The notes under the pieces: generated by a model | What the model was told of the DNA's origin: nothing | The model's input: only the letters and a program-made list of their open reading frames with translations | Database searches by the model: none | Program-made: the position numbers and the translations under genes | From: an uncultured beta proteobacterium | GTDB lineage: Bacteria > Pseudomonadota > Gammaproteobacteria > Burkholderiales > Burkholderiaceae_C | Direction: 5' to 3' | Assembly (NCBI GenBank): GCA_903834645.1 | Contig: CAILKA010000400.1 | Location: forward strand, 1 to 5,412 | DNA: 5,412 nt | Shown here: positions 1 through 5,340 of the stretch, piece by piece | Layout: each line of letters starts with the position of its first letter | Position numbering within the stretch: the first letter of the stretch is position 1

Positions 1-1139
1 ACCTGGTAGACCACGCTTGGCGCCGTGGTGATCAGATCCTGGTCGAACTCGCGCTCCAGGCGCTCCTGCACGATCTCCATGTGCAGCAGCCCCAGGAAGC
101 CGCAGCGGAACCCGAAGCCCAGCGCCTGGCTCACCTCGGGCTCGAAGCGCAGCGAGCTGTCGTTGAGCTTGAGCTTTTCCAGCGCGTCGCGCAGCTGGTC
201 GTACTCGCTGGCCTCGGTCGGGTACAGGCCCGCGAAGACCTGCGGCTGGATCTCCTTGAAGCCCGGCAGCGCCTGGCTGGCCGGGCCGGCGTTGTTGGGC
301 AGCTTCTTCTCGAGCGTGACGGTGTCGCCCACCTTGGCCGCGTGCAGCTCCTTGATGCCGGCGATCACGAAACCCACTTCGCCGGCCTGCAGCGCCTCGC
401 GCGGCAGCGCCTTGGGCGTGAACACGCCCAGCTGCTCGATGCCGTAGACCGAGTTCGTGGCCATCAGCCGGATGCGGTCGCCGCGGCGCAGCACCCCGTC
501 CACCACGCGCACGAGCATCACCACGCCCACGTAGTTGTCGAACCAGCTGTCGATGACCATCGCCCGTGGCGGCCCGGCAGGGTTGCCGCGCGGCGCGGGC
601 ATGCGCGCGATGACCGCCTCCAGGATGTCGTCGATGCCCTGGCCGGTCTTGGCCGAGCACGGGATCGCATCGGCCGCGTCGATGCCGATCACGTCCTCGA
701 TCTCCTGCTTGGCGCGATCCGGATCGGCCTGCGGCAGGTCCATCTTGTTGAGCACCGGCACCACCTCCACGCCCAGGTCGAGCGCGGTGTAGCAGTTGGC
801 CACCGTCTGCGCCTCCACGCCCTGGCTCGCGTCCACCACGAGCAGTGCACCCTCGCAGGCCGAGAGCGAGCGGCTCACCTCATACGAGAAGTCCACATGC
901 CCGGGCGTGTCGATGAGGTTGAGGTTGTAGATGCGGCCATCGCGCGCGGTGTAGCTCAGCGCAGCGGTCTGCGCCTTGATGGTGATGCCGCGCTCGCGCT
1001 CGATGTCCATCGAGTCCAGCACCTGTGCCTCCATCTCGCGATCGCTCAGGCCCCCGCAGCGCTGGATGATGCGATCGGCCAGCGTGCTCTTGCCGTGGTC
1101 GATGTGGGCGATGATGGAGAAGTTGCGGATGTGGTCCAT
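1..1139 (-). CDS. lepA: Elongation factor 4 (LepA), N-terminal 379 codons, cut by the window edge
   Basis: LepA is a ribosome-associated translational GTPase linked to back-translocation of stalled ribosomes and to 30S subunit assembly; it acts in the cytoplasm and at the membrane. The start MDHIRNFSIIAHIDHGKST is the conserved LepA N-terminus. Visible GTPase motifs are G1 (AHIDHGKS, residues 11-18), switch I (ERERGITIK, about 47-55), G3 (DTPGH, 77-81), G4 (NKMD, 131-134) and G5 (SAK, 162-164). Domain II follows (about 190-280), then domain III with GFGFRCGFLGLLHMEIVQER (341-360). The family is about 600 residues long, so roughly 220 C-terminal residues, including the LepA-specific domain, lie beyond base 1. 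No stop or frameshift interrupts the visible part. The ATG at 1139-1137 has no recognisable Shine-Dalgarno sequence and sits 17 bases after an intrinsic terminator. lepA downstream of the sigma-E operon matches the order known in E. coli (rpoE-rseABC-lepA). Confidence 0.97.
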   Translation of the reverse strand, partial: MDHIRNFSIIAHIDHGKSTLADRIIQRCGGLSDREMEAQVLDSMDIERERGITIKAQTAALSYTARDGRIYNLNLIDTPGHVDFSYEVSRSLSACEGALLVVDASQGVEAQTVANCYTALDLGVEVVPVLNKMDLPQADPDRAKQEIEDVIGIDAADAIPCSAKTGQGIDDILEAVIARMPAPRGNPAGPPRAMVIDSWFDNYVGVVMLVRVVDGVLRRGDRIRLMATNSVYGIEQLGVFTPKALPREALQAGEVGFVIAGIKELHAAKVGDTVTLEKKLPNNAGPASQALPGFKEIQPQVFAGLYPTEASEYDQLRDALEKLKLNDSSLRFEPEVSQALGFGFRCGFLGLLHMEIVQERLEREFDQDLITTAPSVVYQ

Positions 1140-1156
1140 GAGCGGGCCGGACAGGC

Positions 1157-1188
1157 AAAAAAAAGGCGCGTCAAAAGGGTGACGCGCC
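1157..1188 (-). terminator. Rho-independent terminator in the lepA leader
   Basis: On the minus strand a perfect 9-bp stem (GGCGCGTCA / TGACGCGCC, arms 1180-1188 and 1165-1173) closes a 6-base loop and is followed directly by eight T (1164-1157). This is the canonical intrinsic terminator layout, and only for minus-strand transcription; on the plus strand the hairpin is not followed by T. The tail ends 17 bases before the lepA start codon, leaving no room for a promoter in between. Transcripts arriving from upstream should therefore stop here or read through under control. It may end a small RNA or act as an attenuator for lepA. Confidence 0.8.
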
Positions 1189-1222
1189 TACCAACAAGAA
1201 GACTTGGCAACTGCTTTGTTGG
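1157..1222 (-). ncRNA. Candidate small RNA of about 66 nt, or 5'-leader attenuator of lepA
   Basis: Read on the minus strand, this stretch has the architecture of a compact bacterial small RNA. A 7-bp 5' hairpin (CCAACAA at 1222-1216 paired with TTGTTGG at 1197-1191, 18-base loop) is followed by two spacer bases, the 9-bp terminator stem and a U8 tail. A TACAAT box lies 6 to 7 bases upstream of the first stem base, so the predicted transcription start falls almost exactly at the start of the hairpin. I do not recognise the family. The alternative reading is a cis-acting leader, in which the two hairpins decide read-through into lepA. The structure is seen directly; expression and role are inferred. 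Confidence 0.5.
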
Positions 1223-1228
1223 AAGGTC

Positions 1229-1234
1229 ATTGTA
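1229..1234 (-). promoter_or_regulatory. Putative -10 element for the lepA leader / small RNA
   Basis: The minus strand carries TACAAT (5 of 6 matches to TATAAT) at 1234-1229, about 7 bases before the start of the 5' hairpin at 1222. The -35 position is weak: at 16 to 18-base spacing only GTTTCC/GGTTTC-like sequence is present. The box stands out because the surroundings are very GC-rich, and its placement relative to the hairpin supports it. Weak -35 elements are common, but activity is unproven. Confidence 0.4.
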
Positions 1235-1383
1235 GACCAATCGACCGGACGGAAACCCGCGCCAATACTGGATTTCCGGCCGTTGCGAGCTCCCAACAGG
1301 GAAAGTTGTCAACAGCTTTTCAACACGTTGCGCCGGCACGTCGCGCGCTGGCTGGCGGCCCCCGTGAGAACCCCAAGGAACGT

Positions 1384-1406
1384 GTGCGCTGATCCCTTCA
1401 GCGCAC
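1384..1406. repeat. Perfect 9-bp inverted repeat with 5-base loop
   Basis: GTGCGCTGA at 1384-1392 and TCAGCGCAC at 1398-1406 are exact reverse complements around a 5-base loop. There is an A5 run just after it on the plus strand (so T5 just before it on the minus strand) and no T-run after it on either strand, so it is not a standard terminator. It could be an operator-like palindrome or an RNA hairpin; its role is unknown. Confidence 0.55.
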
Positions 1407-1471
1407 GAAAAACCGCCTGCCAATCCCGGATTCTAGACTGAGGCAGCAGGAATCGCCCGCCCCTGGCATGG

Positions 1472-1499
1472 CCGGAAGTGGGGGAACGCTCACTTCCGG
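1472..1499. repeat. 9-bp inverted repeat with 10-base loop
   Basis: CCGGAAGTG at 1472-1480 pairs exactly with CACTTCCGG at 1491-1499. A near copy, CCGGAAAGTG at 1513-1522, could compete for the same middle arm, giving two alternative hairpins. No T-tract follows. The role is unknown. Confidence 0.5.
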
Positions 1500-1522
1500 G
1501 CGGCGCCCGCCCCCGGAAAGTG

Positions 1523-1555
1523 CGCGGGGGCATTTCGTCAGGCGAAATGCCCCCG
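1523..1555 (-). terminator. Strong 14-bp hairpin downstream of mucD
   Basis: GCGGGGGCATTTCG (1523-1536) and CGAAATGCCCCCGC (1542-1555) form a perfect 14-bp stem with a 5-base loop, the strongest hairpin in the window. It lies 45 bases past the mucD stop codon. There is no T-tract, so it is not a canonical intrinsic terminator. It more likely protects the 3' end of the sigma-E operon mRNA from exonucleases or assists termination in this GC-rich genome. Confidence 0.5.
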
Positions 1556-1560
1556 CATCC

Positions 1561-1583
1561 GGCTCGGGTTGCGAACCCGAGCC
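1561..1583 (-). terminator. 10-bp hairpin just downstream of mucD
   Basis: GGCTCGGGTT (1561-1570) and AACCCGAGCC (1574-1583) form a perfect 10-bp stem closed by a 3-base loop. It begins 17 bases after the mucD stop codon and lies 5 bases from the larger hairpin at 1523-1555. No T-tract follows. It is probably part of a tandem-hairpin 3' end for the operon transcript. Confidence 0.5.
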
Positions 1584-1590
1584 GCCCCGG

Positions 1591-1617
1591 TCCGGCCGCC
1601 TCAGCGCGTCGGCCGGA
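1591..1617 (-). repeat. 8-bp hairpin spanning the mucD stop codon
   Basis: TCCGGCCG (1591-1598) and CGGCCGGA (1610-1617) are exact reverse complements around an 11-base loop that holds the mucD TGA. It is the first of three consecutive hairpins at the end of the operon mRNA. The arm inside the gene encodes the final residues, so part of the pairing may be coincidental. Confidence 0.35.
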
Positions 1618-3121
1618 TCACGAAGTAGTTCACCCACTCGCCACGGCGCACGAGCACGCTCACCGCGCGCGACTTCTCCGCCTTGGCCACGAGCTGGTTG
1701 AACTGCTTGAGGTCTGCCACCTCGGTGTTGTCGAAGGACAGGATCACGTCGCCTTCGCGCAAGCCGGCCCGCGCGGCCGCACCCTCCACCGCCTCGATGC
1801 GCACGCCGCCCTTGACCTTGAGGTCGCGCTTCTGGGCCTCGGTCAGGTCGGTGGCGGAAATCCCCAGCGCGTTCTTCTGCGCCGGTGCACCCGGCTGCTC
1901 GGCCGGTGTGCGGCGTGCAGGCTGGTCGGCTTCGAACTCGGCCACCGTCAACGGCAGGTCGCGCGACTGGCCGCGGCGAAACACCTGCAGCGTCGTGCGC
2001 GCGCCCGGCTTGATCGCGCCAATGAACCGCGGCAGATCGGTGGAGCGCTCCACCGCCTTGCCGTCCACGCGCGTGATGATGTCCCCCGGCTCCAGGCCCG
2101 CCTTCTCGGCGGGGCCACCGGGCTCGACGCTGCGCACGAGCGCCCCCACGGGCTTGCCCAGGCCGATCGACTCGGCCACGTCCTTCGTGACCGGGGCGAT
2201 CTGCACGCCGATGCGCCCGCGCGAGACGCGACCGTTCGTGCGCAGCTGGTCAGCCACACGCATCGCCTCGTCGATCGGGATCGCGAAGCTGATGCCCATG
2301 AAGCCCCCGGAGCGGCTGTAGATCTGCGAGTTGATGCCCACCACCTCGCCGCGCAGGTTGATGAGCGGGCCGCCCGAGTTGCCCGGGTTGATGGCCACGT
2401 CCGTCTGGATCAGCGGCAGCAGCTCGCCCGTGTCGCGCTGCTTGGCGCTCACGATGCCCGCCGTCACGGTGTTCTCCAGGCCGAAGGGCGAGCCGATGGC
2501 CATCACCCACTCGCCCACGCGCAGCTTGTTGGTGTCGCCGATCTTCACCGCAGGCAGGCCCGTGGCATCGATCTTCACCACCGCCACGTCGCTGCGCTTG
2601 TCCAGGCCCACGATCTTGGCCTTGAACTCGCGCTTGTCGGGCAGCGTCACCAGCACCTCGTCGGCGCCGTCCACCACGTGCGCATTGGTCATCACGAAGC
2701 CGTCGGCCGACACGATGAAGCCCGAGCCCACCCCGCGCTGCATGGGCTGCTCCTCCTCCTGCGGGTTGCCGCGGCGCTGGCCCGGCCCCGGCATCGGAAT
2801 GCCGAAGCGGCGGAAGAACTCCTCCATGCCGGGCGGCACCTCGGGCGTGCCGCGCGAGCTCGCACGCTCCATCGTGCGGATGTTCACCACCGACGGGCCC
2901 ACGCGCTCGGCCAGGTCCGCAAAGTCGGGCAGCTGCTGCGCACGCGCCTGCACCGGCGTGAAGGCCGCCACGCCCGTCAGCGCGATGGCCAGCCCCAGGC
3001 CCAGGCGCCCGAGCCAGGCGCGCACAACCGACCCGGTTGCCGCAGAACGATTCGGGCCAACGGCCCCGGACCGAGCCGCCTGCGCGCACCCGTGCACATC
3101 CAAAGTCGTACTCGCTTGCAT
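1601..3121 (-). CDS. mucD: Periplasmic Do-family serine endoprotease (MucD/DegQ type)
   Basis: This is an HtrA-family protease that degrades or chaperones misfolded periplasmic proteins; in the AlgU systems of pseudomonads MucD limits envelope-stress signalling. Counting from the chosen start, the catalytic triad is H148 (TNAHVVDG), D178 (KRSDVAVVKI) and S249 (NPGNSGGPL), all intact. Two PDZ domains follow, about residues 300-393 (GRIGVQIAPV ... LEPGDIITRVDGK) and 416-498 (LREGDVILSFDN). The region before the catalytic domain has a short LA-type loop (MEEFFRRFG, then EEEQP). The N-terminus is a Sec signal peptide with an unusually long n-region (about 38 residues), a hydrophobic core (LGLGLAIALTGVAAF) and a likely cut after ARA (residue 61). 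Three ATG codons stand in tandem (3127, 3124, 3121); the third is chosen because the GAGAGG upstream is then 6 bases away. The full length is 506 residues, typical of the family. It ends the operon that starts with rpoE. Confidence 0.95.
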   Translation of the reverse strand: MQASTTLDVHGCAQAARSGAVGPNRSAATGSVVRAWLGRLGLGLAIALTGVAAFTPVQARAQQLPDFADLAERVGPSVVNIRTMERASSRGTPEVPPGMEEFFRRFGIPMPGPGQRRGNPQEEEQPMQRGVGSGFIVSADGFVMTNAHVVDGADEVLVTLPDKREFKAKIVGLDKRSDVAVVKIDATGLPAVKIGDTNKLRVGEWVMAIGSPFGLENTVTAGIVSAKQRDTGELLPLIQTDVAINPGNSGGPLINLRGEVVGINSQIYSRSGGFMGISFAIPIDEAMRVADQLRTNGRVSRGRIGVQIAPVTKDVAESIGLGKPVGALVRSVEPGGPAEKAGLEPGDIITRVDGKAVERSTDLPRFIGAIKPGARTTLQVFRRGQSRDLPLTVAEFEADQPARRTPAEQPGAPAQKNALGISATDLTEAQKRDLKVKGGVRIEAVEGAAARAGLREGDVILSFDNTEVADLKQFNQLVAKAEKSRAVSVLVRRGEWVNYFVIRPTR

Positions 3122-3127
3122 CATCAT

Positions 3128-3133
3128 CCTCTC
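3128..3133 (-). promoter_or_regulatory. Ribosome binding site deciding the mucD start
   Basis: GAGAGG on the minus strand directly abuts the first of three tandem ATG codons. Spacing is 0, 3 and 6 bases to the three candidates, so only the third ATG (3121-3119) has workable spacing. Confidence 0.6.
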
Positions 3134-3140
3134 GAGGGTT

Positions 3141-4190
3141 TCAAGGGTGCCGCTTCAGGGCACCGGCAAACTGCTGCAGCGTGGGCAGGGGAACCTCGCC
3201 CATCACGGTGACGAAGGCGCCCTGTTCGTGGGGCACCATCAAGACGGTCGTCGCACCGGCGCGCAGGGCCAGCGGCTCGGCCGGCTGGCCCGGCGAGACC
3301 GGGTCGATGAACACGGATACGCGCTGTGCACCGCGCCGGTAGACCGCCTGCAGCTGCTGAGGCAAGGCCGCACCCGGCAAGGGCATCGAGGCGGGTGTGC
3401 CGCCAGTCGCGGCCCGCTCGGCCAGGCGCCGCACGGCGCCCTGGAGCTCGTAGCCTTCGGGCACGCGCACGAGCGTCCAGCCCTCGGCCTCGAGCTTGAC
3501 CGGGGCGGGCACGCGCGGCGAGCCCTGGTGCACGCGCAGGTAGTCCTCGAGTGCACCGGCACCCGGGCCCGGGGCGACCCCTGCGGCAGCAGGCGCGCGC
3601 GCAAGCGGCTGCACCGCCACCGGCTGCACCGCCAATGCGCTGCCGCGTTGCCACGCCGGCGTCCCAGGCGTGGCAGGCGTCGCAGGCAGTCCCGCAGGGG
3701 CCTGCGCGAGCACCGGGGCCCCTGGCTCGGCCTCCTGCCCCTGCACCACCCACAACACGGCCGCCACTGCGGCCACGCCGGCTGCAGCGGCCGACGCGCC
3801 CAGCCATGCCGGCGCGCGCCAGTGGGCACGGCGCCGGGCCGAGTCCTGGGCTGCGGCACTGCGCCGCACGGCCTCGGTCAGCCCGGCATCGGGCGCGAGC
3901 ACCACCGGCTCCTGCGCCAGCCGCGTGCGCAGCGAGGCCAGGAAGGCCTCGTCGCCGCCGGCGTGGCGTGCCAGCTCCTGCGAGCGCAGCACGTCGCCGA
4001 TCGTGTGATAGGTGCTCCAGGCTTGGCGCGCGCCGGCATCGTCGCGCCACTGGGCAAGCGCCTGGTCCAGGGCGAGGTCGAGATCGGGCGCGCCGCCGGG
4101 CCCGGCTCCCGGGCCGTGCCCGAGCTCGCCATCGGCCAGCGCCGACATCGCCTCGCGGGCGTCGGCCTGCGCACGCTCGGGCGCGCTCAC
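3141..4190 (-). CDS. rseA: RseA-type anti-sigma-E factor fused to the RseB/MucB C-terminal domain
   Basis: The protein is a 349-residue single-pass membrane anti-sigma factor that should hold RpoE at the inner membrane until proteolysed. Residues 12-75 match the RseA/MucA cytoplasmic domain (EAMSALADGEL; WSTYHTIGDVLRS). Arginines at 118-121 precede one membrane helix (about 127-149), giving an N-in, C-out topology. A Pro/Ala-rich periplasmic linker ends in ALEDYLRVHQ (213-222), resembling the usual C-terminal end of betaproteobacterial RseA. The frame then continues into residues 231-345, which resemble the RseB C-terminal domain: W238, a VPEGYEL segment (243-249), VYRRGAQRVSVFID (283-296) and FVTVMGEVPLPT (326-337). 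In E. coli RseB the matching parts are LPQGF, LYSDGLFSFSV and ITIVGELPPQT. The LolA-like N-terminal half of RseB is absent, and no separate rseB follows. The GTG start overlaps the rpoE TGA by 4 bases and has a strong Shine-Dalgarno sequence. The fusion is read from sequence; its function is inferred. Confidence 0.9.
   Translation of the reverse strand: MSAPERAQADAREAMSALADGELGHGPGAGPGGAPDLDLALDQALAQWRDDAGARQAWSTYHTIGDVLRSQELARHAGGDEAFLASLRTRLAQEPVVLAPDAGLTEAVRRSAAAQDSARRRAHWRAPAWLGASAAAAGVAAVAAVLWVVQGQEAEPGAPVLAQAPAGLPATPATPGTPAWQRGSALAVQPVAVQPLARAPAAAGVAPGPGAGALEDYLRVHQGSPRVPAPVKLEAEGWTLVRVPEGYELQGAVRRLAERAATGGTPASMPLPGAALPQQLQAVYRRGAQRVSVFIDPVSPGQPAEPLALRAGATTVLMVPHEQGAFVTVMGEVPLPTLQQFAGALKRHP
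3606..3634 (-). repeat. 15-bp tandem duplication in the RseA linker
   Basis: A 14-base unit (CGGCTGCACCGCCA on the plus strand) occurs at 3606-3619 and again at 3621-3634, a period of 15 bases. It keeps the frame and encodes VAVQP repeated in the Pro/Ala-rich periplasmic linker of the anti-sigma protein (about residues 186-195). It looks like a recent slippage duplication in a low-constraint region. Confidence 0.6.
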
Positions 4191-4798
4191 CAGCGCCTCC
4201 CTTGAGGCGTGTCGAGCATCGGGCGCACCCGCTGCGCGATGGCCTCGCGCGCACGGAAGATCCGCGAGCGCACCGTTCCGATCGGGCAGTTCATCACCTG
4301 GGCAATCTCTTCATAGCTCAATCCCTCGATCTCGCGCAGCGTCACCGCCTGGCGCAGATCCTCCGACAACGCCTCCACGGCAGCGTTCACGGCCTGGGCA
4401 ATCTCCCGGCCCGCCAGCACCGACTCCGGCGTCTCACCGTCCGTTAGTGTGGCTTCCGCGCGGGAAGTTTCATCGTTCTCGTCATCGCCCTGGGCCAGCG
4501 CCGATTCGCTGATCACGGGGTCGCGCCGCTGGTCGGCCGCCTCCTTGCGGGCCGTGTTCACCGCGATGCGGTACAGCCACGTGTAGAAGGCGCTGTCGCC
4601 GCGAAAGTTCGGCAGCGCGCGGTAGGCGCGGATGAAGGTCTCCTGCGCCACATCGGCCACCGAATCGGGATCGCGCACGATGCGAGCCACCAGGCGCTCG
4701 ATGCGCCGGCGGTACTTCAGCACCAGGAGTTCGAAGGCGCGCGCGTCACCGCGCTTGACGCGCTCGACGAGTAGCGCGTCGGCATCCGCTTCGGACAT
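4187..4798 (-). CDS. rpoE: RNA polymerase sigma factor RpoE (AlgU family, ECF)
   Basis: This is the extracytoplasmic-function sigma factor that directs RNA polymerase to envelope-stress promoters. Its 203 residues closely parallel E. coli RpoE (191). The sigma-2 region includes DVAQETFIRAYRALPNFRG (49-67) followed by DSAFYTWLYRIAVNTA (68-83), which bind core polymerase and the -10 element. The sigma-4 helix-turn-helix lies at about 150-187 (LREIEGLSYEEIAQVMN, then CPIGTVRSRIFRAREAI), which reads the -35 element. The linker between them (about 95-128) is acidic (QGDDENDETSRAE) and slightly longer than in E. coli, explaining the extra length. The ATG at 4798 follows the TGA of the upstream membrane-protein gene with no spacer, and the TGA at the other end overlaps rseA, so the gene lies in a translationally coupled operon. 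No convincing self-recognised sigma-E promoter was found directly upstream. The RseA-like product next door is its expected inhibitor. Confidence 0.97.
   Translation of the reverse strand: MSEADADALLVERVKRGDARAFELLVLKYRRRIERLVARIVRDPDSVADVAQETFIRAYRALPNFRGDSAFYTWLYRIAVNTARKEAADQRRDPVISESALAQGDDENDETSRAEATLTDGETPESVLAGREIAQAVNAAVEALSEDLRQAVTLREIEGLSYEEIAQVMNCPIGTVRSRIFRAREAIAQRVRPMLDTPQGRRW
4196..4203 (-). promoter_or_regulatory. Strong Shine-Dalgarno sequence for the rseA GTG start
   Basis: AAGGGAGG on the minus strand lies inside the last rpoE codons, 5 bases before GTG at 4190-4188. It supports that start and translational coupling with rpoE, whose TGA (4189-4187) overlaps the GTG. Confidence 0.75.
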
Positions 4799-5320
4799 TC
4801 AGGAGCGGGCGCGGTCCTCGTCGGCACGGCCCGGATCTACGCAGGGCGCGCAATATAGCGCAGCGCGCAGCAGGTGTGCGGACGATCCGATGGAAGCGTC
4901 CGACACGCCGATCCAGCGCGCGCGGCCGCCCTGCGGCTGCACCCGCAGCAGCAACCAGCCACCCAGGTCGAGCATCGACTGCAGCCCGGCCGGCTGCCAG
5001 GCCTCCAGCGTGCCGAGTTCCCAGCGCTGGCCGCTCCAGCGCAGCCGCGCCTGCACGGGCCGGGCGAGCCGCCACCCGATGACGCCGGCCAGCAACGCGA
5101 GCGTCAGGCTTGCGGCTGCCCTTGCCACCTCCGCCAGCGCCTGTGCGCCCGCAGGCTCGCCGCCGAAGAACCCGGCCAGGCCGTGGTCGAACTGCCCGTC
5201 CAGCGCCGCACCCAGCCAGGCTCCGAGCCCGGCTCCGGCCAGTGCCCACAGCACGGCCTGCGCAGCCCGCCAGCCGGGCGCATCGCGCAGCGTCACTTCG
5301 AAGGCAGGCGGTGCACGCAT
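4799..5320 (-). CDS. Two-helix inner-membrane protein resembling YgfX/CptA
   Basis: This is a 173-residue protein with two predicted membrane segments (about residues 20-40 and 66-83) and a short soluble C-terminal domain. The C-terminal part (ARLRWSGQRWELGTL, 91-105; GGWLLLRVQPQGGRARWIGV, 120-139; HLLRAALY at 149-156) resembles E. coli YgfX/CptA (LRWQGQEWSI; MMLRLRSDGG; LWLAADS; LRRILLQ). YgfX is a membrane protein encoded beside sdhE in E. coli, with reported links to cell-division and cytoskeletal proteins. As I recall, a YgfX-like gene also lies near algU in Pseudomonas, which fits the position here. The ATG at 5320 has only a weak ribosome binding site, and the TGA touches the rpoE ATG (TGAATG), implying translational coupling. 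Similarity is moderate, so I leave the symbol empty. The C-terminal tail (158-173) is polar and poorly conserved in appearance. Confidence 0.75.
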   Translation of the reverse strand: MRAPPAFEVTLRDAPGWRAAQAVLWALAGAGLGAWLGAALDGQFDHGLAGFFGGEPAGAQALAEVARAAASLTLALLAGVIGWRLARPVQARLRWSGQRWELGTLEAWQPAGLQSMLDLGGWLLLRVQPQGGRARWIGVSDASIGSSAHLLRAALYCAPCVDPGRADEDRARS

Positions 5321-5340
5321 GGCAGCCGCCCAGTGGTGCG

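Larger units (their letters stand above)
1140..1600. other. 461-base non-coding gap between mucD and lepA
   Basis: No convincing gene is present on either strand; the open frames here are short and shared with GC-rich shadow frames. From the mucD side the gap holds hairpins at 1561-1583, 1523-1555, 1472-1499 and 1384-1406. A slightly more AT-rich stretch (about 1200-1330) follows and contains the TACAAT box, then the two-hairpin leader and terminator. A TTGACA hexamer on the minus strand (1312-1307) has no acceptable -10 at normal spacing. The gap is long for this otherwise compact operon, which suggests that lepA is an independent or separately regulated unit. Confidence 0.7.

Noticed and set aside
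81..1235. 384-codon plus-strand open frame opposite lepA
   Set aside because: It is the antisense frame of the conserved LepA GTPase; its composition (His, Leu, Arg, Val rich) is a mirror of the lepA codons.
1307..1312. Perfect TTGACA hexamer on the minus strand as a lepA -35 box
   Set aside because: The -10 position at 17-base spacing reads CTCGCA, and no acceptable alternative occurs at 15 to 19 bases.
1204..1392. 62-codon plus-strand frame in the mucD-lepA gap
   Set aside because: No ribosome binding site, no recognisable features, and it overlaps the better supported minus-strand leader structure.
1478..3211. 577-codon plus-strand open frame opposite mucD
   Set aside because: It is antisense to a clearly functional protease, rich in His/Arg/Ala with no recognisable domain, and typical of the spurious open frames that high GC content creates.
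3551..3740. Possible frameshift or low-complexity artefact in the rseA linker
   Set aside because: The frame is open on both sides, and the conserved domains before and after it are in the same frame, so the Pro/Ala-rich region is a genuine linker.
2331..4205. 624-codon plus-strand open frame opposite mucD and rseA
   Set aside because: Low-complexity Ser/Pro/Arg then Gly/Arg-rich translation spanning two real antisense genes; no domain and no ribosome binding site of note.
4580..4615. GAACTT-like sigma-E -35 with a TCTAC downstream inside rpoE on the minus strand
   Set aside because: The hexamers fall in the conserved NFRGDSAFYT coding segment and the spacing is about 17 bases, slightly off the sigma-E consensus, so coding constraint explains it.
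5015..5021. GGAACTC on the minus strand in the ygfX-like gene as an autoregulatory sigma-E -35
   Set aside because: No TCTGA/TCAAA-like -10 at the expected spacing.
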